From Chrysemys picta bellii (lineage: Eukaryota > Chordata > Testudines > Emydidae), in contig NC_088798.1 in NCBI RefSeq assembly GCF_011386835.1, positions 1,488,001 to 1,552,000 of the forward strand: a stretch of 64,000 nt of DNA, in the 5' to 3' direction. The notes beneath the pieces were generated by a model. The model ran no database searches and was not told where the DNA came from. It saw only the letters and a program-made list of their open reading frames with translations. This document shows positions 20,766 to 33,802 of the stretch, piece after piece. The translations under genes and the position numbers were made by a program. Positions within the stretch are counted from its first letter, which is position 1. The number at the start of each line of letters is the position of its first letter.

Positions 20766-23700
20766 GTGCTAAAATCACTTCCCAGCCAATATGGTTGTGC
20801 TGAAAAATCATGATGGGTCAGGGCAAATGGGCTTTACTGCCAGGTTATTCCAATTTAAATGCCTGCATGCGTCTGGTTTTATTTCTACTCCTAAATAATC
20901 AGTTGTGCCTCTGGTTGTGGGCTCTCTGCTTTCTCATGTCTCCATCTGAAATGGTCATTTACAGGCTTGGATTTATTTATTTAAATTAATTGACTATTAA
21001 AGCAAGAGAAAAGAACTTGTTTGGGGAAAGAGCTACTCCAAATATTAGGAGCTGTTACAATTACTTCAGGAAAGGAGGAACAGAAGCAACTGACCAGAGC
21101 TGGGCCGTCAGTGGAGAAGCAGTTTGGAGCTTTCTTCATCATCATGGACTGCTGCAGTGACCGGTCTGCTACAGACTGTACAAGGCCCACACCCTGGGCT
21201 AGCCTCTCACTGCTGAGCCCTGCACCTGCAGCTCAAGTACTTTGGACAGCAACCTTTATGGTTCACAGCACAACGCTCCTTAGGCTGTACATCTTACACT
21301 TTGTTTTTGGAGGGGGGAACAACTTTTGAAGAGTGTGCTAACGGGAATGCTCAAAGCTTCGCCAAGTCATTCACCAGGCGGCAGATGAGAGAGGAGCAAC
21401 ACAAGCAAGCTGTTCCCTGTGTCCTGTGTTTAGATTTCGATGCTGTTTTGTAATGCAGGGCCTGATGGATGGATAGATATTTAAAGCTACCAGCTCCGGA
21501 CTGCCTTCATGTAACCTGTGTTTTGGCAAACAGGCGCCTCCGTGGAGCAGGTTGTGGCAGACTCTCTGCTTTTGATTTGTGTTTCTTTTTTACTTAAACA
21601 TCACCTGGGGGATTGAGACAGCGGTCACGGAAGATGTGGGGCTCAAAGCTCTGTTGAATAAGTTAGCGTGCATTCTCCCACTGCTGAACTTGTTCCTGCT
21701 GCGCTGTGCCTGTTGGCAGGGGAGTATCCATAACTCAGGGAGGGCAGGGCAGACGTACAGGTCCTGGTGTAAGAGGAGAGGAGTGTGAAAACCTCACCAC
21801 CTTCCTCACAAAACCTGAAATGCTGTCTGGGACTATTGGCCCCCAACAGAATCAGCCTTTGGCTCTCCTTTGGCCAGCCCTGCTCTACTGGCAAACTACA
21901 ACGGACTATTTATGGAACAACAGGATACTAAACAGTTTATAAAGGCAGAGTCTGTTTACTTCTGCTGTGTAGCTGGTCATTTCAAGTGGGGATTTCCTCA
22001 TAGGTCCAGGATAAAGAAACTTGGCTTAAATAAACACGTGTTTGTAAGGAAACTGATCACCCTACACTGGAATGGCTCAACAGTTCACTGCTGTTAAACT
22101 ATCCTGGATCAAGTTCTGTTCTCACTTACCTTTGAACTTCTTTGGGTTTCATAAGAATAACAGTATTTGGCTCCTTGCATGTTGTGAGCATGTGAAATTA
22201 CTTGGGGGTTCCTTGATGGTACAGTAAGAGTAGAACTCCTTTCAGGGATGGGAGCAATGTCTGTGCCTTTCCCTTTGCTTTCAGACTGCTATTTGAAAAG
22301 CATTTTTCTGTGCCCTCTGTGGTACACATTAGATCAAGAAAAGAGAAGTTAATTCCCTGCAAAAAGAGCAAGACAGTTTTCTGTCCTGCTCAGCCAGCCA
22401 AGTAGGATTTTCTCCTGGGTTCTGCAGGAGAGGTAATTTTAGCAGGAAGAGGAAGTGTCCTTGCCCTCCTCCCAGTTCAGTGCGGCAGCCAATCTGGGAA
22501 GTTCCCAACTAGAGGGCTTGAAGTGTCTGAGAGATACTGACTGCGGAGGCACCCCTGGGTGACATGCTTTTCCCTCTGGCCACACAACTCTGGTAGATGA
22601 GAGCTAGGGCACTCCCAAATCAAGCCCAACAAGGAGGCATGGGAGCGTCTGGAACGAACGGCTTTGTTCATATCCAGCAGCAGGACTTGGCTTCCCCCAT
22701 GTGGCAAGGCAACAGAGATAGGCAGGGCCTAGACAGAGCCCTGACCCAGGGTCATGGAGAGTCTAGGGAATGGACGGAGTTACCCTCACCAGACAATGAC
22801 GTCTCTCTCTGGATCTGGCAGAGGACCCTGTCTGGGGAATGAAGCTGAAGGGAGCCTCGGGTTCCCTTTCTATAAACTGGTTAAAGCAGGGAAGCTTGTG
22901 CATTAAAGTATTTCTCCTTTAGGATCTTTCTAGCATTTGATGCTAAGACCCTGACTACTCTAATAGAAAACGCGTCCCCGTCCTGCAACCCTTCTCCTGT
23001 TTGCTTCTTGCTTGCTGCCAGATCAGCTGTGTAGCAACGCAGTTCTTGCAGGCGTGTAACACTTCAGCGTGTGGTGTGTGTTTTTTATTCCTGGAAATCC
23101 TGGAGGAGGAAAGAAGCAGCCCCCTCTCTGGGTAGCGCTACGGCCGTTGTGCACAGGTAGCATCTAGACCCTGCTCTGCTCTCTGAGGTTGAGGAAGCAG
23201 TGACAGTAGCAGGCCTTCTGACAGGAACAGGAGCTGTACCGGGAATGCAGCTGCAGCAGGTGGCTGTAAGACGCAGAAAGAACCCACGCTGAGTTTATCA
23301 GGCCGGCCATTAGAACGATCATCTGTCAGTGTCGAAACCAAACACACGTGCTGGGGAAGTCACGGAGTCATTGTGACAGATGCCATTCGGGGGGGTCACC
23401 CGTACAGACTCCTTTTAACGACTAGAGGCGCACTTTTTAAGCAGTTTGTTGTCTTTTTGTTGTGAAATGTTTGTCTTTATTCATGCACTATTTGTTTCAT
23501 TTTGGTGAAGGTACTTAGCTTTTTACAGTGAGGGGGAGTGCGCTGAAAGTCGCCCCCCATCAGTGAGTTTATTATGGATATTTTCACTGACAGGGCTGTC
23601 TTTATTCAGTTAGATTCAAAATATTTCAATGTCATTTTATGATTAACAGAAGATTCTATAATTAAAACAAGCTAATACCAGGAGGGTGGTTTATTCTGAG

Positions 23701-24936
23701 ATAATCCTGTCTCTAGCTAGACGTAGGGAATGTTTGTCTCGTGGGATTGCAAAGCCTTCCTTGTCCTATACCCCCTTTACTCCACTGAAGTCAAATCAGC
23801 TGAGTTGTTTCCCAGCACACTAATTGCTCTTGGTTTATTATAGAGACTATTTGGTGCCCTTTCTGGAGGACTGTTTGTTCCGGACAGCATGTTTTAGTAT
23901 ATGTTTGTATGTGCTGGCAGATTTTTCAGGTTTTTATTTTTTTTAAAAGGTCACCCTGGGTTTAGGAAAGTTTAGAGAGCAGCAACAGCTAAAATAGACA
24001 CAAGTAATTCAAACAAATCTAGAATCGTGGAATTCTCTTCATTCTAGATGCTTCTCAGTATGACCTGCCCTAGAATTGCCAAATGACTTGACTGAATTGA
24101 CCCGTTCAGAGCCGAACTCTGTTTCATTTGTTGCTTTTTGTGCATCGCTGCCTTAGGGCTTTCATAGTCTTCTAACCCTGCGATTGGTTATTGGTTTATC
24201 TCTGTGCTGCACGGCTGTCTCCCTGCTGCATCATTCCAGGCATTCCTGGTGGCCACAGCCCAGCCCGGAAGCCACTCTGTGCATGCACTGCTCCTGTGAG
24301 CTGCTGCATCGTTTCCAGGTCATGCTGTTCCATTTGCTCCATGGGCTGCCAAGCCTCCGTCTCCATGCTGCGCTGTTCGTTTGGGTCACAACACTGTTAG
24401 CATGCACCTTGGGCCACTGGTCAGCTCGCAGCAGCAGCGTGCCATAGATTCATCGCCTCGTTCTACTCACACAGGCTATTGCTGCAATAATAGGGGTTCA
24501 GTGCTGCTGGTGTTGCATTACTTTGTTGTCTCTGAATGTGTAAGATCTGTTCAGCAGCCATCTGATAATGATCTGATTGGACTAGTTTGATGTGTTGCCA
24601 TGGTAAGCAGCACTGGAAATAGCAAATAACTGTAAGGGGTGAGGAAACCTGAACCTTTCGAGTTCTGGACTGGCTTCCGAAAATGGAAGATCAGCAAGGT
24701 GATGTGGGAGCCCTGGATCCAAGCCACTGAGTAGTGGAACTAAACTGTTCTGTGAGCGAAATTACGTATCATACGGCGCCATAAACCATGGGATTCCATT
24801 CAGGAATTGCTTCACAAACAACCTCAGAATATTCCTAAGATTTGACCTTTGCCTTCCATCTGCTCAGCTCAGCTCTCATCTCATCCTTAGGGATGGGGGA
24901 GGAAAAGGAGGGGAGTGAGATGAGGCAAAAGGATCC
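20766..24936. other. Longest stretch without a recognised repeat
   Basis: About 4.2 kb in which I recognise neither a transposable element nor a protein. Short frames are unconvincing. If the window holds host exons or an enhancer, this is the most likely place, but I see no splice-framed homology to support one. Confidence 0.4.
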
Positions 24937-25613
24937 TGTGATGGAGTGTCTACCCACACTCACCCTGCAGGGTTTAATGCAGGCCAGATAGGCCAATTAA
25001 CCAATTTGGCAGCTAATTAAGGAGGCTTAGCTGGACAGGAATTGGCAGGGCCTATAAAGCCCAGGAGCTGAAAGGAAAAGGGGCTGCTGGGAAAAGACAG
25101 ACACTCCCACGAGAAAGGGAGGAGTGAGTGGAGACTGCAGGCTGCAGTCACTCCCTGGGAAGAAGGAGGCGGCTTTGGGAACTGATAGGCCCAGGAAGAC
25201 AAGGGGAACCAGTAGCAGGAAGAAGCCCAGGGATAGTGTAGTGAGGGCAGAGAGACAAGGCCCAGACTGCTGATCTGAGTGCCCCTGGGCTGAAAGCCGG
25301 AGAAGAGGGCAGGCCCGGGTTCCCCTACCAGCCACTGGGTGAGTGGCACCGAGGCATTGAGCGAGAGGACTGCCTAGGTCTATCGAGGGGCTAAACCCTC
25401 CCCAGAAGGGGGGAACACGGACAGTGACACGGCTGGAGGGCCAAGCCATGAAAAGGACACTGTGGTTCTTGAGGCTGCGAGAGGGGTTGCAAGAGGACGG
25501 CAGAGACAGAGTGATGGTGTGCACAGCACGGACGGGGGGCGTCAGTCTCGAGCTAATCCCCAGAGTACCGGGAGGAGGTGCCATTCTGGCAGTGAGTGAT
25601 GTGACCCGTGACA
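24937..25613 (+). mobile_element. Solo LTR (LTR retrotransposon or endogenous retrovirus)
   Basis: A 677-base segment beginning TGTGATGGAGTG and ending CCCGTGACA, i.e. TG...CA ends. It contains a TATAAA box (25053-25058) about 115 bases from the left end. GATCC (24932-24936) and GGTCC (25614-25618) form a 5-base duplication with one mismatch. No gag or pol sequence adjoins it, so it is the product of LTR-LTR recombination or a truncated insert. The long frame on the minus strand across it (25027-25680) is a shadow of GC-rich sequence. Confidence 0.7.
25053..25058 (+). promoter_or_regulatory. LTR TATA box
   Basis: TATAAA in the context GGGCCTATAAAGCCC, in the expected U3 position of the LTR. 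Confidence 0.55.
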
Positions 25614-25974
25614 GGTCCCAACATGTCTGTTTGGAGTAGGGAGGTACCCCAGTTTGAAACAAGTGATCTACCTCTGCCAAATGCTTCCACGAACCAGCCC
25701 AAGGAGTTGGAGCCTGGGATGTTGACCAGATTGTCCACCTTCGGGATAGAGCAGAGGAAGGATGATGCTTTAAGCTGGGATATCACCTAATTCCTGTCAT
25801 TAATCAGAGGGTAGTGAAACCTGCTCAGAGTGTTCTGGACACTCCTGGAATGCAGGACAAGAGAGAACAGAAGATCAAAAACCAAACTCCATTTGGAATA
25901 ACAGAAATCCAGTGTTGAGGGAATTCACTCAAAGGTGACCCAAAATGTTGTGTGTCAGTCTCGTGAGAAGTTTC
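25614..25974. other. No recognisable feature
   Basis: No frame or repeat recognised. Confidence 0.4.
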
Positions 25975-26203
25975 TGAATTATAGAAATGTCAGGCTGGAA
26001 GGGAACTTATGTGGTCTTCAAGTCTAGTCCCCTGCACTGAGGCAGGACCAAGTAAAACTAGACCATCCCTGACAGGCGTTTGTCCAACCTGTTCTTAAAA
26101 ACCTCCAGTGACGGGGATTCCACAGCCTCCCTTGGAAGCCTGGTCCAAAAGTTAACTACCCTCATAGCTAGAAAGTTTTTCCTAATACCAAACGTGATAT
26201 CCT
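25975..26203 (-). mobile_element. CR1 LINE 3' end, minus strand (outer element, left piece)
   Basis: Reverse complement of a CR1 3' region: 'tagaaatgtcaggctggaagg', 'gaccatccctgacaggcg', 'ctagaaagtttttcctaat'. The sequence breaks off at about 26203, and its continuation is found at 28438 beyond a plus-strand CR1/L3, so the two pieces are one element. Confidence 0.75.
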
Positions 26204-28437
26204 ATATCAAAAAGTGTTACATGCAGCACAGGGGAAATCTATATTAGACCTCACTGTGACCCATAAAGAGGAATTGATCACAGAACTAAAAATTAATGGT
26301 AACTTAGGTACAAGTGATCATGACACAATTACATTTGTTATGTGCAAACACAAGGTCCAGACCAGTGAGATATGTATATATATTCTTGGTGCTTTAAAAG
26401 GGTCAATTTCACGGAGCTGAAAACAATTATGGGACAAATCAGCTTGAGGAAGAATTTAGTGAGGAAAAATGGGAATTGTTTAAGAACACCTTACTAGATG
26501 CCCCAAAAGCTACAATCCGACAGTCAAGGAAGAAGGCCATATTGGTTTAAAAATGACTTGGTTTAGGGAGGAAGTAAAGGGAGCTATAAATATAGAACAA
26601 ATGGAAGAAAAGGGAAGCTGATAGTAATGAATATAAATCAGAAGTTAGGAATTGTAGAAAATTGGTGAGGGAAGCTAAGGGACACAAGGCAAAATCTGTG
26701 GCCAGCAGAGTTAAGGGCATGAAGAAGTTATTAAAGTATATTAGGAACAAAAAGAATCCTAACAATAGTATTGGTGCATTACTAGATAGAAATGGTAAAA
26801 TTGTCAATAATAAAACAGAAAAAGCAGAAGTGTTCAATAAATATTTCTGTTCTGTATGTGGGGAAAAAATAGCTGATCTAGTCAGGTCATATGCTAACAC
26901 TCTTTCCATTCCATTAACATCTGAGGAGGATGTTAAACAGCAACTACTGAAGTTAGAACATTTTTAAAATCAGCAGGTCTGGATAGCTTGCATCCAAGAG
27001 TTTAAAAGAGCTGGCTGGGGAGCTAAGCGGACCATTGATGTTGCTTTCCAATAAGAAGTCTTGGAGCACCAGGGAAGTTCCAGAAGACTGCAAGAAAGTT
27101 CTTGTTGTACTAATATTTTAAAAGGGTAAATGGGATAACCCAGGTAACTACAGGCCTGTCAGTCTGACATCGATCTCTGGCAAAATAGTGAACAGCTGAT
27201 ACTGGACACGATTAATACAGAATTAATGCCAATCCACGTGGGTTTATGAAAAATAGAAATCAAGTCAGTTTGATAGGATCTTTTTTTGATGAAATTACAG
27301 GTTTGGTTGATAAAGATAATAGTGTTGACTTCTGTAAGGCACTTGACTTGGTACCAATGACATTTTGATTAAAAAACTAGAACAATATAAAAGTAACATG
27401 GCACACATTCAGTGGATTAAAAACTGGCTAACTCAGGTCTCAAAATGCAATAGTAAATGGGGATTCACCATTGAGTGGGTGTTGATGTTCTAGTGGGGTC
27501 CTGTAGGACTCAGCTCTTGGCCCTACGCTATTTAACATTATTGTTAATGAGTTAGAAGAAAACAAAATCATCACGGATAAAGTTTGCAGGTGACACACAA
27601 ATTTGGGGAGTGGTAAATAGTGAAGAGGACAGGTCATTGATACAGAGAGATCTGGATTTCTTGGCAAGGTGGGCACAAGCAAACAATATCTGTTTTAATA
27701 TGGCTAAATGTAAACGTATACATCAGGGACAAAGAATGTTGGCCATACTTACAGGATGGGGGATTCTATCCTGGGAATCAGTGAGTCTGAACAAGGTTTG
27801 GGGGCGGGTCATGGTGGACAATCAGCTGAACATGAGCTCCCAGTGCGACACTGTGGTCAAAAGAGCTAAGGAGCAGAGAGGTTATTTTACCTCTATATTT
27901 GGCACTAGTGCGACCGGTGCTGGAATCCTGTGTCTAGTTCTGCTGTCCACAATTCAAGAAGGATATTGATAAATTGGAGAGAGATCAGAGAAGAGCTACC
28001 AGAATGATTAAAGGATTAGAAAATGTGCCTTTAGTGATCGATTCAAGGAGCTCAAGCTATTTAGGTTAATCAAGAGAAGGTTAAGAGCTGATTACCGTTT
28101 ATAAGTATGTACATGGGAAACACATTTAATAATGGGCTCTTCAATCTAGCAGAGAAATTTATAACACGATCCAGTGGCTGGAAGTTGAAGCTAGACAAAT
28201 TTAGACTGGAAATAAGGCCTAAGCCTTTAACAATGAGTGTAATTAACCTTTGGAACAATTTACACAGGGTCGTGGTGGATTCTCCATAACGGGCAATTTT
28301 TAAAGCAAGATTGGATGTTTTTCTAAAAGCTCTGCTCTAGGAATTATTTTGAGGTTGTTCTCTGGCCTGTGCTATACAGGAGGTCAGACTAGCTATCACA
28401 TTGGTTCTTTCTGGTCTTGGAATCTATTAATCTATGA
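26204..28437 (+). mobile_element. CR1/L3-type LINE, plus strand, inserted in a minus-strand CR1
   Basis: Starts in the end of the endonuclease domain (LDLTVTHKEELI, GNLGTSDHDTITFVM; the SDH-type motif is present) and covers the RT (ELAGELSGP, NYRPVSLTSISGKI) to the CR1/L3 3' end at 28437 ('ggaggtcagactagctatcac', 'aatctattaatctatga'). The RT active site at 27583-27594 reads FAGD where FADD is expected, so a catalytic Asp codon is lost. Many stops. Same family as the minus-strand copies at 10.7-13.3 and 35.6-36.1 kb. Confidence 0.75.
26662..27969 (+). pseudogene. CR1/L3 reverse transcriptase remnant
   Basis: Two usable frames remain. 26662-26967 holds the linker before the RT (KVKGMKKLLKYIRN-type, then EKAEVFNKYFCSV). 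27610-27969 holds the post-catalytic region (RDLDFLARWAQANNICFNMAKC, then the decayed C-terminal repeats). The stretch between carries the RT palm in broken frames, with the catalytic box mutated to FAGD. Confidence 0.65.
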
Positions 28438-29395
28438 ATAAGGTAAATGTCCCTTGTTGCAGAATAAGCGTTTTACTACTTGTTCTGCCTTCAGTGGCAT
28501 GGAGAACAATTGATCACTGTCCCCTTCATAACTGCCCTTAACATATTTGAAAACTGTGATTAGGTCCCCCCTCACTTGTCTTTTCTCAAGATTAAACATT
28601 ATGTCCAGTTTTTTAACCCTTTCCTCATAGATCAAGTTTTTAAAAACCTTTTATCATTTTTGTTGCTCTCTTCTGGACTCTCTCCAATTTATCAACATTT
28701 TTCCTAAAGTGTAGCATCCAGATTTGGACGCAGTGGTCCAGCTGAGGCCTCACTAGTGCTGAGTAGAGCAGGACAGTCACCTCCCATGTTTTACATACAA
28801 CACTCCTGTTAAAAACCCCAGAATATTAGCCTTTTCCACAACTGCATAACATTGTTGGCTCATATTCAGTATGTGCTGTACTGTCACCTAGCCAGTTATT
28901 CCCCATTTTATAGCTGTGCATTTGATTTTCCTTCCTAAATATAGTGACTTCTTAATTCTTTATTGAATTTCATCTTGTTGATTTATTTCACACCAATTCT
29001 CCAAGGTCATTCTGAATTCTAATCCTGTCCTCCAAAGTGCTAGCAACCCCTCCCAGCTTGATGTAATCCGCAAATTGTATAAGCATATTCTCCACTCCAT
29101 TATCTAAGTCATTAATGAAAATATTTATTGGTACTGGACCCAGCACTGACCCCTGCGGAACCCGCTTAGATATGTCCTCCCAATTTGACAGCAAACCTTG
29201 ATAATTACTCGTTGATCTTTCAGCCAATGTTGCACTCACCTTATAGTGATTTCATGTAGACCACATTTCCCTAGTTTGCTTATGAGAATGTCATGTGGGA
29301 GTGTGTCAAAAGCTTTACTAAAATCAAGATCTATCACATCTACTTCTTTCCCGCATCCCCCCCTAGGTCAGTAATCCAGTCAAAGAATAGGGTTA
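28438..29395 (-). mobile_element. CR1 LINE, minus strand (outer element, right piece)
   Basis: Continues the CR1 of 25975-26203. It reads back through the C-terminal region into the RT. The frame at 28988-29239 contains [21 protein letters not shown] and the catalytic box, which reads FADY (29062-29073) in place of FADD. Further right are the SKAFDTLPHD-type block and the end of recognisable sequence near 29395. 5'-truncated. Confidence 0.75.
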
Positions 29396-30604
29396 GTGGC
29401 CAGTCCTGCATCACAGAGATCATTTCAGCTCAAAACTCCTATTTACAGACACTTTCAATTTGGGGGGGTCCTTAATGGAGTGTTCACAAACTTGCAGGTA
29501 GATGGCAATGCAGGTTGGTCACGGAGAAGGGGAAGTCTTACTTCCGAACCATGTTGAAGTCTTCACTACTGCAAGTTACACTTGCGTTTGTAAACTAGAT
29601 TGACTCCTCTGGTTTGGACTGAAATGACAGCCTGCAGATGAGAAGACCAATTGTGGAAGGTTTTGAAGGCGCTAATTTTGGTATGGTTAATTAGCATTCT
29701 GTGTACTGCCTGGGTGCACTTTTTGCATTGAATTGATTCAGCTCTGTGTTTACTGTCATGTATTTGTTCCCATGTCCTCCCCTCAGCGTGATGGTAAGGA
29801 GGGTGATTTCTCTGAAAGAACAGCAATTGGGGCTCTTGTTTCTTACGTAGGAGGATGAAGGAAATGTAAAAGGACGATAATTCTGGTGCGAAGGTCAAAC
29901 CTCTGCCTGCTAGCTACTTCGGGGACTCATGTTAAAGGAAAAGGCAAATCTTTCCCATTTCATTCTAAAGGAGAAGCATCTCTTGAGGGCACTGCAGGTG
30001 AAGTAGCAAAGCCCATGCCCAGTGACAATCACTGTATTTTCCAGCAGCGTTATCTGTCATGTGTCATATTGAAGCTACCTGTTGTTAGCATTAATAATTG
30101 TATGCAAAAATGAACATTAATGCAGCTAGGTGTATGGCAGATATTGAATAACCTGAGACATTTTAGGTAATTTTTTCAGAAGTGCCTAAAGCTTGTGTGT
30201 CAGAATGAAAATATCAATAGAAAAAGTTACATGTGAGCAGTGTTGCTTAGTTAATGTTAAAAAGCTGAACTTTGGAATCTCTTGGCTTTTGTGTGGTTGT
30301 ATTTTCAACTTCGTGCAATACCATATTAATGTTAGTTTTTAAAAAAAATTTAAAAGGGAAGAGAGAGTGACCAACAAAACAACAACTCAAAAATCCTTCA
30401 CTGCATGCATTCAATATTCTAAGCAGTTCTAGCTTAAAGGTGCCAGGAAAAAATGAATAGAAAATACTTTCACAAGCTGAGCGAATTTTTGCTATCTCGA
30501 ACCATTCATACCTTTGAAAGCACTGAAATGCTTTTCTCCAAACCTGTATTGTTTCCAATGATCACAAACTCTGTAAAATAAACTAAGCTTGAGGTCTGTA
30601 GATT
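29396..30604. other. No recognisable feature
   Basis: No repeat or convincing coding frame recognised. Confidence 0.4.
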
Positions 30605-30775
30605 CAAGCCATCATTTTCAAAGTTGGATGCCTATAAATTAAGTAATCCAAATCCATAGTTTAGGCATCTGAATAAACAATTGACTGATTTTTTCATAGG
30701 TACTTCAGTCAATTAGAGCTGTATGTGTCAGTACCTCTGAGCACAAGACCTCTTTTAGCTAGGTGCCTAAAAAAT
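30605..30775. repeat. Foldback-type repeat, copy 4 (diverged)
   Basis: 'cattttcaaagttggatgcct', 'atagtttaggcatctgaat' and 'cttcagtcaattagagct' blocks resemble the unit at 40517-40665 read on the opposite strand. Pairing is imperfect. Confidence 0.4.
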
Positions 30776-31469
30776 GGATTTAGACTGCTTGCCGCTAGGA
30801 ATCCATGGTTGAAAATGTTGCCCTCCATCATTGCTGAGCAGGAATGCCCAACATTCTATTTGGTGCATTTGGAAAAAATGTCTTTCAACTCCAGCAGGCA
30901 TTACTCAGAAGTGACTTGAGTATGTGCTAAAGCTTTCTAAAATAAGTCCCCTTTGGGGTGAAAGCTATTATGGATCAATTCAGCTCAAAAGACATTTGAA
31001 AAGGCTGTGTGACAGGTGCCGAGGCCCTCCCTGGTCACTAGCAATGTGGGGCTTCACTCAGCTCTGCTCCCTCCTTTCCTCGCACAGGTGCTGGGGAAGA
31101 TAATGAGGTAAGGCTGGGGTCTCCTGCAGGCTCATCAGCTTCCACAGGAAGAAGGCAGACATCTCCATGCAGGTAGCGTCTTGGGAACTAGGAGTATGAA
31201 TTAGGGGTGTGTCTTTGGCCTGAGTGCAGTGGGTTGTGTAGACTGGTCAGTATGTAGAGTATGTGATAATGTATTGAGGGTAAGCGGGTTTTATGGGAGT
31301 TTAGAGAAAGTGCTATGGGGTGCGCCAAAGATTTAGGAAATGGGATGGTTGCGGATTCAGCCGGTGGCAAAATATGGAAGGGTGTGAACCTTAACTCCGA
31401 ATTTCCCTACGTGTAATATAGTGTGTTTCCCACCCTAATTGTGTCTTAACGAAATGTCTTGTTTGGATG
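30776..31469. other. No recognisable feature
   Basis: No repeat or convincing frame recognised. Confidence 0.4.
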
Positions 31470-32520
31470 TTTCACAGTCATAGCAGAGCTTACCAGTGGC
31501 AGTGGTGGGTCCACATACTGGGTCCATGTCTCTGAAGATCCCCTGGGTCTCAGAAAGCTCCAGCCACAGTCTCAGCCTCTGACCGCTTGGGCATACTTCC
31601 TAGGCACAGACTCTCTGCCTGGTGCCACCTCTAGGAATGGAATCCTGTGGTCCAACTGCCCTGGGTCCCCAGGGTCCGTGCTGATCCCTCGGTTGCTCCA
31701 GCACATCTTCCCCAGACCTCCATCCTTGTGGGTTCTCGGATTTACAGTTTAACCCTTCAGCAACTTGACAGTTGAAGCAAGTAGGACACACATGTTGCAG
31801 AGTAATTTCTAAACCAATCTTTCTTTACTCACAAACAGAGCAAAGGAGATACATAGATGTAGGCAAAATAAGAGACACCTGTGATCAGCTCCCTACCTCA
31901 GAGTCCTTACTACTCCTGAGCGTTCTTTAGGTTTGGGTTGGTGCCTTCAGAGTCCCAGGTTCTTTCTGCTGGACGCTATTTCACCAGGCTCAGGCTTCTC
32001 TGACTCCTGCAGCAAGCTCCCTTCAGCTGGTTCAGGTCCTGTGGTTACATTGTGTTCCCAGAGCTTCCCAGAATCTGTCTTTTAAAAGCCAGTTCCAATA
32101 CCTTGTTTCTTTGTTCCTTCTTTCTGCTGGGGATTTTCTACTGCTTCTCCATCTCCACCTTCAGGCAACCTGGACAGAACTGGTTTCATCTGTGCTATGG
32201 CCGTCCCGTTGTTCTAAGGTTCTCCAGTTTGAATGGCAGGATATTCAGGTTAATGACTCAGTAGTTCCTGATCTGGAAGATACATGAAGCCAGCCCTTGT
32301 AGCAAATGGGTGATTCAGTATATACCAAGACATTCAGTGATACAGCAGTTTCATAAAATCAATCAGAATTTATAAGTTTCAGATAGACAAATTTCCCAAA
32401 TATCACAGGGAATATAAGTTTATATCTGAATTTTGCCCAGCAAGGGTTCCATGAATGTTGGAAATACATTAAATATGGCAGACGTATGTGTGTTCTTTGT
32501 GGGTTGAGTTGGGTACTCCA
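31470..32520. repeat. Unclassified probable interspersed repeat
   Basis: C/T-rich non-coding sequence whose style (CCTGGGTCCCCAGGG-type palindromes, 'ctttactcacaaacag', 'ccagttccaataccttgtttc') suggests an LTR-like or retroviral non-coding region on the minus strand. I cannot name the family or define its ends. Confidence 0.3.
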
Positions 32521-33645
32521 ACACTAACTACCTTTTGAATCAGCAGGCGGTCTGCTCTAAACTACTTGCTGGTTGGATGGATTTTGCAACTCCTGAGGGC
32601 TCTGCCTACAGGATGACCCTTCTGAGGTCATATTGGGATCTCTATTGGGATTTGCCGTGCTTTCTGGTGGATTTGTTCCTTATTGCTTTATGCACAATGC
32701 TATGAATTCCTGTCCCTGATTTATAAAGAAGGATTGAACATTGGGCTGCTGCTTCTTCTGTGATACAATTCTGTACCATCCTGTGAGTCTCCTGCTGAAA
32801 GCCTCCAGTAATGAAAATACTAGTTCAGTGTGGAGAAGATTTCGGTTGAACTCAAGGACCCAGAAGAATGAACATAAGACCTTTTCATTCAGCCAACAAT
32901 TTACAGGGTTTTTTTTTATTCTAACAACCAGTTACCTCACTATCACCTCCCCAAACTCCAACTTTTTCTTACACTCCCTCCCCAGCTGCCACCAGGAAGT
33001 GTAACAGTTCACAGACATGTGATTTGAATTAAACTACTGCCGTGCCCCATGTTTTTGTTCTTTAAAGGATATTTCATGGGGAGGGTAAAGCTTTCTATTT
33101 CTGTCTGCCATCTATCTAAACTGATCTCTTGCTTTGTGCCTTTGCCAATCCAATAGGCTTGATGCTCAAATGATGTTAAAAATGAAACTCTCATACCAGA
33201 GAAGTGGGAAAACAATTACCTCCTCTATTAGACTTCAGAAATGTCATGGTTTTATCCTGGTTGACCCCACAGCTAGGTACAAGGTTTTGAAGCGAGGTCA
33301 TGTGCTCTGAGCTGTGCCCTTTTGGAATGTAATCGCTTCTGTGCCAATCGCTGGATGAGTCATAAAAAGGCTGTTGAGAACTAAAAGAGAAGCTGATGCA
33401 TTTCTGAACTCTGCTAAGATAATTCTAGGACAAAACGGAGGGCGTTTAAAGCTTTTTATTACCCCTGTTCCCCAGCTTTGTTGCTACTGCAACTCAATCC
33501 TGACCTGAGCACCCCGGCTATTCCAGTCCTGGATCTCTTTTCAGTAGACACAGTTCCAGATTGTGTGATGTATTCTGGTGTAAGCTTATTTATAAGTGCC
33601 TCCGAGGTCACCTCTGTTGGAATTAGAAGGTGCTGGCTATCTGAA
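32521..33645. other. No recognisable feature
   Basis: No repeat or convincing frame recognised. Confidence 0.4.
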
Positions 33646-33654
33646 TAAATCTGA

Positions 33655-33793
33655 TGCATAGAGTGCGTCTGAAGAAGTGGGTTTTTACCCACGAGAGCTT
33701 ATGCCCAAATAAATCTGTTAGTCTTTAAGGTGCCACTGACTCCTTGTTGTTTTAGTGGGTACGGTCTAACACGGCTACCCCCTGATACTTGAG
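33655..33793 (+). mobile_element. Palindromic-repeat family, half copy 2, diverged
   Basis: 'gaagaagtgggtttttacccacgagagcttatgc' begins with a short hairpin, followed by 'gttagtctttaaggtgccac' and 'gtctaacacggctacc'. TAAATCTGA occurs on both sides (33646-33654 and 33794-33802), a 9-base target duplication. About one half of the palindrome at 10776, from a different subfamily. Confidence 0.8.
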
Positions 33794-33802
33794 TAAATCT
33801 GA

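Noticed and set aside
25027..25680. 217-codon frame on the minus strand
   Set aside because: It runs antisense through a solo LTR and beyond, with serine/proline-rich composition and no motif. It is a shadow of GC-rich sequence.
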